Below are positions 1 through 11,792 of a DNA stretch of 64,000 nucleotides, piece after piece (positions within the stretch are counted from its first letter, which is position 1; every line of letters starts with the position of its first letter). The notes beneath the pieces were generated by a model that had not been told where the DNA came from, did no database searches, and saw only the letters and a list, made by a program, of their open reading frames with translations. Location: positions 86,165,413 through 86,229,412 of the forward strand of contig OW121743.1 of the NCBI GenBank assembly GCA_933228675.1. The letters run 5' to 3'. This DNA comes from Stomorhina lunata. Taxonomy: Eukaryota > Arthropoda > Insecta > Diptera > Rhiniidae. The position numbers were made by a program, and so were the translations under genes.

Positions 1-337
1 CACATTTTCTTTCCATTGTTATAACATTACCATTAAAACGGACTCTGCTGGTTTCTTTTGTTTTACGAATTGTATGTACATTTTTGTATGTCCTTTAAAA
101 ACTTTTTAGAAGAAATTTATTGCATTTGACTTTCATATTTTTTAAGTCTTGCATTCGCATAAATTCAAGTATAACGAAAAACACTTACTTAATAAGTGAG
201 AAAGTATCAGAAATAAAATACAAAATATTTCCATATAAAATTCATGTAGTTTATAACAACTGAAGAAAATATAAAGTTAATAAATAATATAAACTTATTT
301 TAGTTTTTGTTTAATTTTTTGTCAACTTTAAAAAAAA
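1..337. other. AT-rich sequence, nothing recognised
   Basis: Very AT-rich non-coding sequence with poly-A and poly-T runs up to the start of the family A repeat. I see no ORF, RNA gene or repeat boundary in it. Confidence 0.6.
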
Positions 338-1917
338 CAAGTAAGAGTGGTATATTCGGCTTTGCCGAATCTTGGATACCCTTCACCAATGGTGTTCCAA
401 AAGTACTTAATGTAATTCGTAGCAATATTTGGTTATACTAGTATTATATGCAAAGAGTCTTTAAAATTAAGAGTCGGAAAACGAAAACCTTTTCGGTGGC
501 GTCATCATCTAGAATAGTTATGCACCCAAAGGTTAGGTTGGGCAAGTGGCTGATGTCTAGGGAAGCTTCACTTGGGTTCTAAAGTGGTCCCTTTGTGAAA
601 GATAATGATTACTAGACTACAAGTAGAGAATGCATATTTAAGCCAGTCAGTAGCTTCGAAATAAAATAGACACATATTTTACGAACATTTAATAAAGTTC
701 GATAGACCAGATAAACCATGCAGAAAAGATGCTTCAAAATGTAGATGCCCTTAGATTTGCAATAGCACATCGATTTGATGAAGTTTAAGTATTCTGACAT
801 GCAACCCAAAAACGCTGTGCCCAGTGAGGGTTGTGCACTTTAATTCGTACGAATTATCCAACTAGTAAAAGTTCTTGATTAGTTATGTAAAACTCTGAAG
901 TTAGCGGACTGATTTAGGTCAAAGCTTTAACAATGATTGTCAATGTATACAAGCCTTAAATAAAAGGGTATACACTCTTAGTTTTAGATACATACGTGAA
1001 ATATATAGCTTTTGAATGGATGGTTATCAGCTTTGTCGGAAAAGTTTACTTATTAATTTGAAGTTAGTTAATTAATTAAAATGAACACTTCATCAATAAT
1101 ATTTGGGATGTATAGTTCTTTCGATCTGTCCGATGGATGTTTGGAAAGTTTTGCTCTAGTTCTTTGTGCAATTTTAATGTGATTTAATTTATCAGCATTA
1201 AATCGATTCCCGGTCGGGTTTATATGGGAGATTTCACTAAATGTGAATAGAGCTCGCCCATTTTCAATATCGAACTTTTCAAGAGATCAGAAATACTTTT
1301 GTCAAATGTTGTCCCTCTAGAAAGTTTATTTTAGGCGCTATTGTCCTGAATATCAATATTGTACAACGTCTTTATACTAAATGTCATCATCGTATCTATT
1401 ATAATTTGTCATTTATTAGCTACTAAGAGATTGCCTTAGGCGAAGTTATACGGGATCAATTGTCAAACGTGAACGGATTTCTCCCAATTGCAATTAAAAA
1501 ATTTAAATTTTTGTTGATATGTGAGATACTTACATACATATGTAGGTTTTGAACGGATATCATGTAATTAGCTGCATTTTTGTACTTCCTAGGAAGATTA
1601 CCTATAATTTGATATATAATACATTCTCAAATGTTATCATAATGTTCAAAAGTCAGACACAAAATTAAGATAAATGCAGTGTGTCTGTCTGCTAAAACCA
1701 GATTTGTGGAGCTCCTGAATTGTCGCACTCTGAATTTCAACATTGTCGATCAAAACACCATCGCTTAAACGCTAAATTATATCTACCACAAATTACAGAA
1801 TGCATCAGGATTTAGATAATCCCCTGCGAAGGACGCTATTAAACTTCATCAAAATAAACATCTGAGGTATCGACAAAACAGGAGCTCCAAAAACTTGACT
1901 ACAACAGAAAAAAGGAC

Positions 1918-1986
1918 AGACAGGTAGACGGACGGACATGTAGACGGACGGACAAACAAACAGACGGACGGACAGACGGACGGAGG
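1918..1986. repeat. (GTCY)n microsatellite in family A
   Basis: A GACGGACGGACAG-type tetranucleotide tract, read as GTCC/GTCT on the other strand. The same position in the inverted copy (about 28306-28400) carries a tract of different length, so it has expanded or contracted since the copies separated. Confidence 0.85.
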
Positions 1987-2751
1987 TCGCGAAATCGATT
2001 CTTGTGCCGATTCTGAGTTGATCGGTACAATTTGAATGGTATTCATAATCAGATTTGTGGAGTATATATATCAGATTTTAGAAAACCCTCCCATAAAGAA
2101 CGATGTCAAATTTCATCACAATCGGTCCATAAACACCTGAGATATCGCTGAAACAATACTTACAAAATGTAAACAAAATTTCTTAGACACGTACTTTGGG
2201 CAATTTGCTGTACATCAAATGTAGTGTTATGGCGATATCTCAATTGTTTATAGACCGCTTTTGATAAAATTTAATAACGTGCTTGGTGGGGGAATTTCCT
2301 AAAATCTGATATAAAATTTATGTAGGTCCGTACTAAAGGAGGATAGTTTTTCCTATTTCTGCATTTAATTTTTTCAACAAACATTCTCTAATGTGTACTT
2401 TGGGCAATTTGCGATACATCAAATTCAGTGTTTTAGCGATATATCAGTTGTTTATGGACCGATTTTGATAAAATTTTACAGAGTGCTTTGGGAAAATATT
2501 TCCTACAATCTGATATATAACATATTATCACATGTACACCAGGAGTATCTTTTTTCTCTTATTATTTAAAAGTGTGTTTCAATCAAAAATTTTAAAATTT
2601 TCGTCTAATTTTTGGTATTTTTTCGATATTTTCGGTGTTTATAAACCGATTTTAATGAAATTTAATAGCGTTCATTGCGGGAGAATTTCCTAAAATCTGA
2701 TATATAATTTATGTAAGTCCATCCTCCAGGGGCTTCAGAAACTTGATTTCA

Positions 2752-2770
2752 ACAGACAGACAGACAGACG

Positions 2771-2802
<32 letters not shown>

Positions 2803-2808
2803 GACATC
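2752..2808. repeat. Second (GTCY)n microsatellite in family A
   Basis: A near-perfect CAGA/GGAC tetranucleotide run inside family A copy 1. The second copy of family A lacks this tract at the matching place near 27548, where the flanking sequence joins directly. Confidence 0.8.
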
Positions 2809-2939
2809 GCTTAATCGATTCTCCTCCCGATTCTGAGTCGATCGGTATAATTTTTATGGGGTCTACGATCACTAATAAAAAAATTACAAACGGAATCACA
2901 AACTTATAATACCCTTTCACCTATTGGTGAAGGGTATAA

Positions 2940-3704
2940 AAACAAGTCAAGCCCGACCATACGATACTCTTCACTACAAAGGTCAAAGGTGTTCTTTTTT
3001 CTGTATAAAGGACAATAACTTGCTAAATTATGCCATCATACAAACATGTCTCGAATCTTATATATTTAAACTGTTTTCGTCATTTGGACTTATATAAGAG
3101 CTAGGGTCAAATGTGGGCCGATTATCTCGAAAACAGTTTTTACAAAAATTATGTATGCAAAAAATAAACTCAAAATTGTCATTATCTTCAGATTTATGAG
3201 CTTTTTAGTGGTTTTTGCCTCATATAGTGCGATTTGACAGAAGAGCTTGTATGGAATCTATGGTCAAATGTAGACCGATTGCAACGAAATTTGATACAGT
3301 CATTTTGGTTTACATAAGGAGTATTTGTTTTAGTATTCATGAAAAAATATTGATATTTGTGGCCAAAATATTAATTTCGGGAAGTGGGACCTATGGAAGG
3401 TACAATAATTAATGGATCTATTTTGACGAATTTCAATATCAATAAAATGACATGTGCTAAATTTCATTAAGTTATCTTTAGAATGGCCACCTGTAGTTTG
3501 ACTACATGGTTTACATGGGGGTCCAGCCAGCCAGCCGTCCAGCCAGACAGACGGACGGACTGACCGACATCGCTAAATCGACTTAGAAAGTGATTCTATC
3601 CTATTTGTACACTAAAAGGTGGGTCTAAGACAAATATTTCTTTGCGTTACATACATCAGCACAAACTTATAATACACTTTCCACCTATGGTGGTGAAGGG
3701 TATA
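2940..3704 (+). mobile_element. Family B Helitron-like repeat, copy 1
   Basis: A ~750-bp dispersed element present at least ten times here. It begins near a GTCAAGCCCGACCATACGA word and runs through shared landmarks such as GGTCAAATGTGGGCCG and CCAGCCAGCC with a short GACGGACGGAC tract. It ends in a stem-loop, CCACCTATGGTGG followed by TGAAGGGTATAA. It directly abuts the next copy head to tail, a layout common for Helitron-like elements. Small ORFs inside it are not conserved between copies, so it is non-coding. Confidence 0.65.
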
Positions 3705-4415
3705 ACAAGTAAGAAAGTCTTCTGTTTTATGTATAAAAAACAATATCGCTAAATTATGGCATCATACAAACATGTCTTAAACTTATATACTTAAGGTGTT
3801 TCCGTCATTTGGACTTACATTTAGCTAGGGTCAAATGTGGGCCTATTATTTCGAAATATGGCAAATTTATAACAGTTTTTACAAATATTATGTATGCAAA
3901 AAATAAGCTCAAAATTGTCATTATCTTCAGATTTATAAGCTTTTTAGTGTTTTTTGTCTCATATAGTGCGTTTTGACAGAAGAGTTTGTATGGAATCTAT
4001 GGTAATTTTGGTTTACATAAGCAGTATTTGTTTTAGATTTCATGAAAAAATATTGATATTTGTGGCCAAAATATCAATTCCGGGAAGTGGTACCTATAGG
4101 TTATAAAATAATTAATGAATCTATTTTAAGGAATTTCAATAGCCATGGTCCCATTATCAAAAAAATGATATGTGCTAAGTTTCATCAAGTTACCTTTAGA
4201 ATTGCTACCTGTAGTTTGATTACAAGGTTTACATGGGGGTCCAGCCAGCCAGATAGCCATCCAGACGGACGGACTGACATCATAAAATTGTCTTAGAAAG
4301 TAATTCTAAGCCTATTAGTATACTAAAAGTGGGTCTAAGACAAATATTTCTATTCGTTACCTACATCAGCACAAACCTATAGTACCCTTTCCACCTATTG
4401 TGGTGAAGAGTATAA
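3705..4415 (+). mobile_element. Family B repeat, copy 2 (tandem to copy 1)
   Basis: It starts with AACAAGTAAGAAAGTC immediately after the GGGTATA end of the preceding copy and keeps the same order of landmarks. An internal segment around 4002 is missing (the AGCTATGGTCAAATGTGGACCG block of other copies). It ends with the CCACCTATTGTGG stem-loop and GAAGAGTATAA. Confidence 0.65.
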
Positions 4416-4428
4416 ATATGTATCATTA

Positions 4429-5328
4429 GGGTGACAGTAATTTTTGTTTTCTTTGATTTCAAATAAAATTGTGACACAAGGCCTTATAGCTTAGATCTGA
4501 AAATTTGAGCCAAATCGGAGAACGTTCTATGGGCGCGCATCGGGTCCAAAGTTTAAGAGCCCATTTGTATGGGGAAAAATAGGTTGTTTTTGCAAAATTT
4601 AGACCAAAAATAAATAATTAAAAAAAAATAATAATAGAATATTACAGAAAACTAACACAGCTTTTTTTCAAATCGTAAAAACCGAAAATCCATGCGGGAG
4701 TTTAAAAGTTATTGCAGTTTTCCTCCGAAAATGCATGTCCTAAAACGCGCCTAAGGATATGCACCGAAAATTGTATGTTGTAAATAAAGAAATTCCAAAG
4801 TTAGACATGGTTTATCATTTAATGGATTGTTACTAGTAAATAGTTAATTTTGGTTAAATATAATCAAATTTACTTAGTTTTTTGCACGTTGTAAAATGGT
4901 ACATTTTTCTCAGGTCGGTTTCAAAAATAATTTTTTAATTTTTTGGAAACTTTGTTCAACAAATATTACAAATTTAAGGTATCACCAGGGTATCAAAGCA
5001 GACAAATGGGAGAATAAAAGCTAAACAAAACTAGGTCGATATCTTGAACCGTTTCGCCGTACCTACGATTTCAAGTTAAAGAATTTTCCTTTTTTGTTCT
5101 TGTAAAAATTATTAATTTTTGGTCTTAAATTCGCAAAAACAAAAAATAACTCATTTTTCCCAACAAAAATGGGCTCTTAAACTTTGGACTCGATACGCGC
5201 CCATAGAACGTTGTCCGATTTGGCTCAAATTTTCAGATCTAAGCTTTTAGACCTAGTGTCATAATATTCCGTAGAAAAAGTTATAAAATTCGAAAAATCA
5301 TTTTCCTTCATACAAAAAATTGTCAGCC
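4429..5328. mobile_element. Family F: 0.9-kb element with ~215-bp terminal inverted repeats
   Basis: The left end reads GGGTGACAG inward and the right end reads TGTCAGCC outward. About 215 bp at each end are inverted copies of each other; for example AGATCTGAAAATTTGAGCC at 4494 matches GGCTCAAATTTTCAGATCT near 5221-5239. Both ends are flanked by TA (4427-4428 and 5329-5330), which suits a Tc1/mariner-type TA target. The middle (4650-5110) has no coding capacity. It sits in family B sequence, and B 3'-end sequence resumes at 5331. Related partial copies occur at 53152-53540 with 55909 onward, and weakly near 43340-43445. The superfamily is not proven because no transposase is present. Confidence 0.7.
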
Positions 5329-5330
5329 TA

Positions 5331-5394
5331 GCGTTGCATACATCAGCACAAACTTACAATACCCTTTCCACCTATGGTGGTGAAGGGTATAAAT
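5331..5394 (+). repeat. Family B 3'-end fragment
   Basis: Only the last ~65 bp of family B (CATACATCAGCACAAACTTA to GAAGGGTATAA), directly right of the family F element. The same tail also lies just left of family F, so two B tails bracket it. This is probably a second truncated B copy into which F inserted. Confidence 0.65.
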
Positions 5395-6050
5395 ATGTAT
5401 TTTTTTAAATTAAAAAAATTTGCAAAATTAGAAAACCATTGCTTAAATAGGAAGTAATAAAATATACTAAAATCTTGCAATTCCATAATATTTAAGGATA
5501 ATTTTTCCTTATTATAAACAAAAAGAAAAATTTTGTTGTTTAAATTTATTTTTCTTAGCAAAGTGTCTAAAAAAACTTATGTATTTCAAAGTTCGTTAGT
5601 TTATTAGAAAGTTCAATAAAGTAGTTTTCAACTTGATTTTACTCGAATATTGATTTCCTTTTATTTATCCTCTTGATTGATTTCCTTTTATTTATCCTCT
5701 GGATTCTTTAAATACGTTAAAAATATCAAAAGTTTTTATCTTAAATTTTTTTGCTATTTATCATGAAATGTCTTCTTTTTTCAAAAATACATTTGTACGC
5801 AAATGTCTTATTTTTATAACTTTATTTTCGTCTGGACAATTTGAGATGTTCAGATTAACTTTAGATATTCATACATACTTATACATATGTATATTGACTC
5901 TTGTGAAAGTATTCTTCCTTATTTTTTAGTAGTTTTTTTCAAAAGATCAATAATCCTGTATATAACAGTAAAATGGGTTTTGTTTGACAAAACGTTTTTC
6001 TTATTTATCTCTTTTTTACAATCACTTAAATAAATGTTCATTTATTAAAA
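5395..6050. other. AT-rich sequence with a 25-bp direct duplication
   Basis: No convincing gene. TTGATTTCCTTTTATTTATC occurs twice in tandem near 5650-5700. The stretch 5560-5770 is loosely similar to 23610-23770 (shared TTTATTA-AAAGTT...AAAGTAGTTTTCA), suggesting an old dispersed repeat. Confidence 0.5.
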
Positions 6051-6051
6051 A

Positions 6052-6610
6052 AAACAAGTAAGAAAAAGCTATAGTCGGTCAAGCCCGAACATATGATAGC
6101 CTTCATCACTGAGACCAAATGTTTTTTTCTTGTATAAACACAAATATTTTCTAAATTTTGTATCTATACAAAGATTTTTCCAAAACTTATATATTTAAGC
6201 TATTTCCGAAGTTTTGACATATATGGAAGCCGGAGTTAAATGTGGGCCAATTGTCTAGTAATTCGGCAATTTACATCTCAGCGTTTTAGTCTCATTTAGC
6301 AAGTTTTCACTGAAGAGTTAATATGGGATATATTATTATATATGGACCGATTTCAGCAAAATTTGGTCTAGTGATTTCCATGTACATAAGAAGTACTTGT
6401 TTCAAATTTCACGAAAATATACACATATTAGCGGCCAAATTACTAAATCCGGAAAGTAAGATTTATGGGAGTTACCCTAAATAATGGACCGATTTGAACG
6501 AGTTCCAATAGCCAAGGTTAGTTTGATTACAGAAAGCCAGCCTTCCACATGGACGGACCAACATAGCGCGGATGGTGTAAAAATTGAATTAAAGTAAGTC
6601 CATAAATTTT
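6052..6610 (+). mobile_element. Family B repeat, diverged and 3'-degraded copy
   Basis: It starts with ACAAGTAAGAAAAAGC and GTCGGTCAAGCCCGAAC and follows the B landmark order (TATATGGACCGATTTC, GAAAGTAAGATTTATGGGAG). It is more diverged than the copies near 3-4 kb. The terminal stem-loop is not recognisable. Confidence 0.6.
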
Positions 6611-8100
6611 AAGCCGTTGCATGCTGGTAAAATACGGCCAAAAATCAATAACTGACTGAGATTTACTGAGCTGACATATTATGGTCCTTTCTTTATATTG
6701 TATAAATTATATGGTAAAATTAAAAGTGATTGGCCAAATAAAGGGAGACATATAAGATACATTAAAAAAATGTGTTTAATAGTTTTGAAAAATATTCAAT
6801 AATTTTCATTTATGTACAGGCCTTTTGTCTACTTTATTATATATAATTTGTAAAATTTGAATGAGCAGTTTGAGAGATATATTTAAATTTCTGAAAAAAA
6901 TTGTGCATTATTTATTATTATATCAAAAAACATAAAAAAAGCTTAATATTAAAAAAAAATGTTGAAAATTCATTAAAAAAACTGTTCAAGACTGTGATTT
7001 TCATGTTCTTTCTGCATTTTTTATTTCTTCATTGTAATGTGGCCACCACCTGTGTAAATGTATTGTTTACAGAATTTCCTTAAAGACAAAGTATTGTTCC
7101 ATTTTTCTCAATCTTATTGTAAAAATTTAACTCAAAAACGTATTGGCTAACAATGAGGGCTGAAAAATTCAACACCACGCCCAAATTTTCATTATACTAG
7201 TCATTTATACTTATTTGAACTCATCATATAATTTGTTATCCTAAGTTTGTTTCTTGGTGGTAACTAATGTAAATTTTAATCTAATTATTTGATAAATACT
7301 GCTTTAGATTATTTTCAAGTACTTTATGGACCTTTTTCTTAGTAAATTGCACCCTGGTATAATTAGAATTGTTTAAAATATGTAAAAAGATGAAGTTACT
7401 AAAATGATTCTGGTAAACAGGCCGGCAAGAGAATGCGGTTGAAATTCGAAATACATATTACAAGTACTTAACAGTAGAAGATCCAATTTATGTGTTACCT
7501 CTTTTAGCTCTTTTTTCTTAGATATGGCCTTTCAAAATTTTGATTTTTATGATTTCACTAGTTATTTAACTATATCAAATTCACTTCAATTTTCGAAAAA
7601 ACTAAACCACAGAAATTTCTAAGAACTTCACAAAATGATTCACTAATAACAATATTTAAAAAGTGTATACAAATTTAGAACAAAAACTTTAGTGGAAAAA
7701 TTATATCTGCTTTTATTTAAAAGTATATAAAAATAAAATTTTTTAATTTTAAAATTGTAGGCAAAAAAGTATAGACTTTGAGCTAGTATAAAAAAAACGA
7801 ATCAGTTATCCGATAGTGAAAGATAAAGTTAAATTGAATACTTTAGAGTGTATAAGCTGCCATCAAAATTAAAAAAAAAAATATATCAAATTCAGAAAAA
7901 TCATTTTGGCCGCTTTTTACCACCGTACATATTCCATCTCTGATGATTTTAAAGATATTCGACTTCAAAAATAAAAGTTTTAATTTTTTGTCACATACTG
8001 CAATGAATTTTTACTAATATCTGAACTATATGTAAACCAATTTTCTTGAATTAAAGTTTTCTAAAAAAAAACAAATTTTGAATATTACAAGTGTATTAAA
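6611..8100. other. AT-rich intergenic sequence
   Basis: Non-coding sequence with poly-A runs. The longest ORF is a 60-codon low-complexity frame (6901-7083) rich in Lys and Phe that does not look real. No tRNA, repeat array or inverted repeat was seen. Confidence 0.5.
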
Positions 8101-10260
8101 AGCTTTACTATGAACTATGGGATTTCTGCAGCCAAAAAACTTATTTTTTGACCACCGCTTTTGCAAAATCAAATGAAGCAGTTCTATAGAGACGAGACTA
8201 GATTTTAGGTATCAATAATTGTTTGCAAGAAAAAGTGATATAATGTGTTATAAAAAGGGTATTAAAGTGTGCTTAATGTTCTAAAGCAAAAAGTGATGAT
8301 ATTGTTCATCAAACTCAGTAGCTCAGGTATCAAATATAGTTTTAAAGCTTAAACCTCGATGTCGATTTAATTTAGACACAGAACCTTGCTTTTAGTCTGC
8401 AGAAGAAAATAACTAAATCTCGTATATATTTAGTTTAGAAGATATCAGGAAATCAAAAAACCTGTACAAAATTCAGTGTTTTGGAGTTTCTTTTGACAAA
8501 AACTAAGTTAGCTCGATTTTGGTCGATGCTTTCACCATAAACACATGAAAGATGGAAGTCTCTTCTCTAGATTAAGCGAAACAAATTCATCGAAATTTAC
8601 CGAGCGTAGAACAAATTTCAAAATTTTCTGAAAAAGTCACATAAATTGTTAGGCTTAGGGGTAACTTTTAAATCAAATTGAATTTAAGTATAATGGTACG
8701 GTCAGACTCATTAAACATTTAAATCAAATATTTTGAGTAAAATATTGTCAAAACAATATAATAAAAAATTTGTGGTCACACTTGCACATTTATTTGACGA
8801 TTTTTATTTGATAAAATACAGAAAAAATACTGTCAAAGTATAAACAAAAAACAGATTTTATTTATGGTCACACTGAAGATTAAATATTTTCCCAAAAAAT
8901 ATTTGATCAAATTTTATCAGAACAAAATTGTGTATCTAGCAATTTGTTTCTCATATTTGAGTTGTTGTTTCTCAAATTTGATGTTGTCGTTTCTCAAACT
9001 TGATGTTGTTGTTTCTCAAATTTGATGTTGTTGTTTCTGTTTGAATAGTAAACAATACAAATGCTCAGCTGTTATTTGCCCCTATTTGATGTTACAAAAA
9101 TTTTGTAAGATTAAATAATTATTTGATCAAAATTTAATAAAATATTTGCTCTTGCGTGGTCACATTAGGAAAATTTTTATTTGTTTTGTTCAAATCAACA
9201 TGTTTCTTGTTTGCACCTCAAAAATATTTTGTGGTCAGACTACGAGGATCAAATATTTGATAATTTCGATTAAATGTTTAATCAATGTGACCGTAGCTTA
9301 AGTCTCGTAGGAGCCGACGAGTTTTAACCAAAATTTGGTAGAGCTCTTTTTTGGTGTAACGAATTGCGAAGAAAAATAAGTGGGAAATGAGGATCCAAAG
9401 CAGGTTCCTCAAGGAGCAGACGGATTTCAACCGAAATTGACCGAGACGTATGCCAATTTTTTTTCAAATTCTGTTGAGAATTCCGGCTTATACTTGTAGA
9501 ATAATAAGTGAAAAATGGAGATCTAAGATAGGTACCTCAGAGAGTCAAGAGATGTCAGCCACAATAAGTATAACTCTTTTTTGGATCAATTAATAGATAT
9601 GTGTCGATTTTTTTTCAAAATCTGGTATTGATTGCAGTTTATTCATTGAGAAAAAAAATGTAGGTCCAAGGCACCAAAGAAGCTATCTGATATCAACCAA
9701 AATTAGTAGACCTCTTTTCTAGATCAAGTTATAGATCAACTTAACGGATTTTATCAAATTTCGTTAAGAATTGCGATTTGTATATCAAAAATAAAAATAG
9801 GTGAAAAATGTGGGTCCAAGACGGGTACCCCAAGGGGTGGTCTAATTTCAACCAGAATTAATAGAGCTTCTTTTTGATTTAAATAAAGGACGAACGTTTA
9901 ATTTCATCAAATTCTGCTGAGAATTGTGACTTGTACATTTAAAAGAAAAATTGGTGAACAATTGGCGAATTTGAACCAAAATTTGTACACCCCTTTTATG
10001 AACTAATTAATAGCCATATGTTGAATTTCACCATATTTCGTTTAAAAATGCGATTTATACATCGAGAAGAAAAATATGTAAAAAAATGGGGGCCCAAGGC
10101 AAGTACCCCAAGACATCGACGGATTTTGAAAATTTGTTTTATTGTTCTAATCTATATAAAACTGAACAAGTATGCAAAATTTCATCGTTGTAGGAGCAAT
10201 ACTTCTATTGTTTGCACTTCGATGTATGAAGAGATACCACTGTGCTATGTACAAAAGTAA
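8100..10260 (+). repeat. Family D repeat, plus-strand copy, with internal ~125-150 bp periodicity
   Basis: From about 8140 the sequence matches, in inverted orientation, the block ending near 14520; for example ATCTCGTATATATTTAG near 8416 versus CTATATACGAGATTAAG near 14173. From 9310 to 10200 it becomes a degenerate tandem repeat with a GGGTCCAAG-GGTACCCCAAGG word recurring near 9391, 9517, 9660, 9812 and 10089. A 599-bp MITE interrupts it at 8697-9295. No ORF survives across units. The function and class are unknown to me. Confidence 0.65.
8697..9295. mobile_element. 599-bp MITE with TACGGTCA ends, inserted in family D
   Basis: The left end TACGGTCAGACT and the right end AGTGTGACCGTA-like (TGTGACCGTA at 9286-9295) are inverted repeats that extend inward through ATTAAACATTTAA to AAATATTT. 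The sister copy of D near 13900 runs straight across the site (TTAAGTATAA then CCGTAGGAGC), which gives an approximate empty site. Inside are four GGTCACA/GGTCAGA words (near 8774, 8865, 9156, 9231) and a 22-bp tandem unit containing GATGTTGTTGTTTCTC, repeated four times around 8955-9038. TTAAGT occurs on both sides, but the exact target duplication is unclear. Non-coding. Confidence 0.65.
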
Positions 10261-10384
10261 TAAGTGCTTTATTAATAATAAAAAAAAAACTGTATTTTTG
10301 CCCGTTTCTTTTTTTGTGTAAAAAAATATTTTTATTGCTTTATATTTATCTAAAGAATTTCTTAATGTTGAATTTTGATATTAT

Positions 10385-10495
10385 TATACCCTTCACCACA
10401 ATAGATAAAAAGGGTATTATAAGTTTGTGCTGATGTATGTAATGCATAGAAACACTTAGAATCACTTTCTGAGTCGATTTAGCGATGTCAGCAAA
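10385..10495 (-). repeat. Family B 3'-end fragment, minus strand
   Basis: Reverse complement of the B tail: TACCCTTCACCAC, GTATTATAAGTTTGTGCTGA, then TCACTTTCTGAGTCGATTTA. It stops abruptly after GCGATGTCAG. Confidence 0.65.
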
Positions 10496-11689
10496 TTTTT
10501 TGAAATTTTAATTCATGAATGAATGTTTGGCGAATGATTATTTTTAAACAACCAGAAATCACTCATACGCAGCAGAGGAAAACAAATAAGATTCATTTAG
10601 CTTGATTTCTTCGCATTTTATAAGTAAATGTTGCAAAATATTATCCATTGTAAAACAGGTGAATTACATTTTAGCAGAATCTTTAAACTTATAAGTAGCA
10701 GCTAAAGTGGATCCAGATTTTCACCATTAATTCATTCCTTTAAAATTTCTCTAAATGTCCTAATAAATACTTAATCTGTTGAAACTTCTATCTACTACAA
10801 TTCACGTATTATGTAAATTTATCATCGTGATCAACAATATTTAAAAGCTTAGTTATTATAAATAATTCTACAGCATTCTAATGTTCTCACGTTTTATCAA
10901 GTAAATAATGATTTATTCTCTGTGACTGTTATATTTTCGGTTACATATAAGTTTTTCCGTTACATTGTTCAATTAATGATAATTAGAACTGGTTACATAC
11001 AGAGCTAGAATATAAATCACTAAATGCAGATTTATTTGTATGTGTACAAATTTAAAAATTTTGCAACGTCATGATGTTATACGAGTACTAAAGACAAACT
11101 TCCAAATTCAAAAATCTTGGCATAGCGAAATGCATTGTTTAAACAAAAACCTTACAGTTGAAATGCTTTCTAGTTACAACATATACTCTAACTACATGAA
11201 AAATTTTAGTGTTCATGAAACTGCTATTAATTATGTGGGTTATAGCATTATTACTTTCGCATATACATTCAAACAAAGATTCTTTTGCCACACATTTTTT
11301 ATTACACGTATGTTACATTACCGTGTTTAATGATTTATTTCTATGTAAACCTTGCTAAAAGTGTAAAAAGTAGTGGATTTATAGCTTAAGCATGATGACC
11401 GCAAAACATTAAACTCTACATGACCTGGCCACTGAAAAATATGTTTACACTAACACGAACAATTACATTGTGCTGATAATGTAATAGTTAGAAGTAAACT
11501 TATTTGCTATTATGGATTATAATGCCATGCTATCCTAGACTGAAATTTGGTGCCGAATTCTATCCTGTATATTTTTGTGTTTGAAGACATATGTAGACAA
11601 CAGCAAAAGGTACAGTGACTATAGTTTATAAAATAATTAACTATCATTGTAAATATGTGAGGATTTCCATAAATGTACTTTGTAATGTA
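10496..11689. other. AT-rich intergenic sequence
   Basis: A 96-codon ATG ORF lies at 11040-11330, but its composition is that of random AT-rich sequence and no domain is recognisable. No repeats or RNA genes were identified. Confidence 0.45.
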
Positions 11690-11792
11690 AAGATTCCAGA
11701 TTGATACAACGCACAGTGGTACTTCTTCATATAGCAAAAATAGAAGGAGTCCAATGATTCAAACAATTTTCGAAGTCTGTCGACTCCTGGGC

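Larger units (their letters stand above)
338..2939 (+). mobile_element. Family A Helitron-like repeat, copy 1
   Basis: A dispersed non-autonomous element. It starts with ACAAGTAAGAGTGG followed by a small palindrome (ATTCGGC-TTT-GCCGAAT near 354-370). It ends in a stem-loop built on CACCTATTGGTG and GAAGGGTATAA near 2910-2940. A second, inverted copy lies at 27425-29933, and the two can be followed side by side over almost their whole length, which fixes both ends. Internally it has diverged ~200-bp modules sharing a GCGATATCTCA...GGACCGATTTTGAT core (2090-2720) and two (GTCY)n tracts. A 3' stem-loop, lack of terminal inverted repeats and GTCY microsatellites match the mini-me/DINE-1 class of non-autonomous Helitrons in flies. 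No Rep/helicase ORF is present. The class assignment is inferred from architecture. Confidence 0.65.

Noticed and set aside
612..809. 65-codon minus-strand frame that is also open in the other family A copy (29453-29656)
   Set aside because: The identity equals that of the surrounding repeat. There is no good domain, and one copy starts with GTG, not ATG.
11040..11330. 96-codon ATG ORF
   Set aside because: Random AT-rich composition, no domain, no conservation to compare, and no splice or polyadenylation context.
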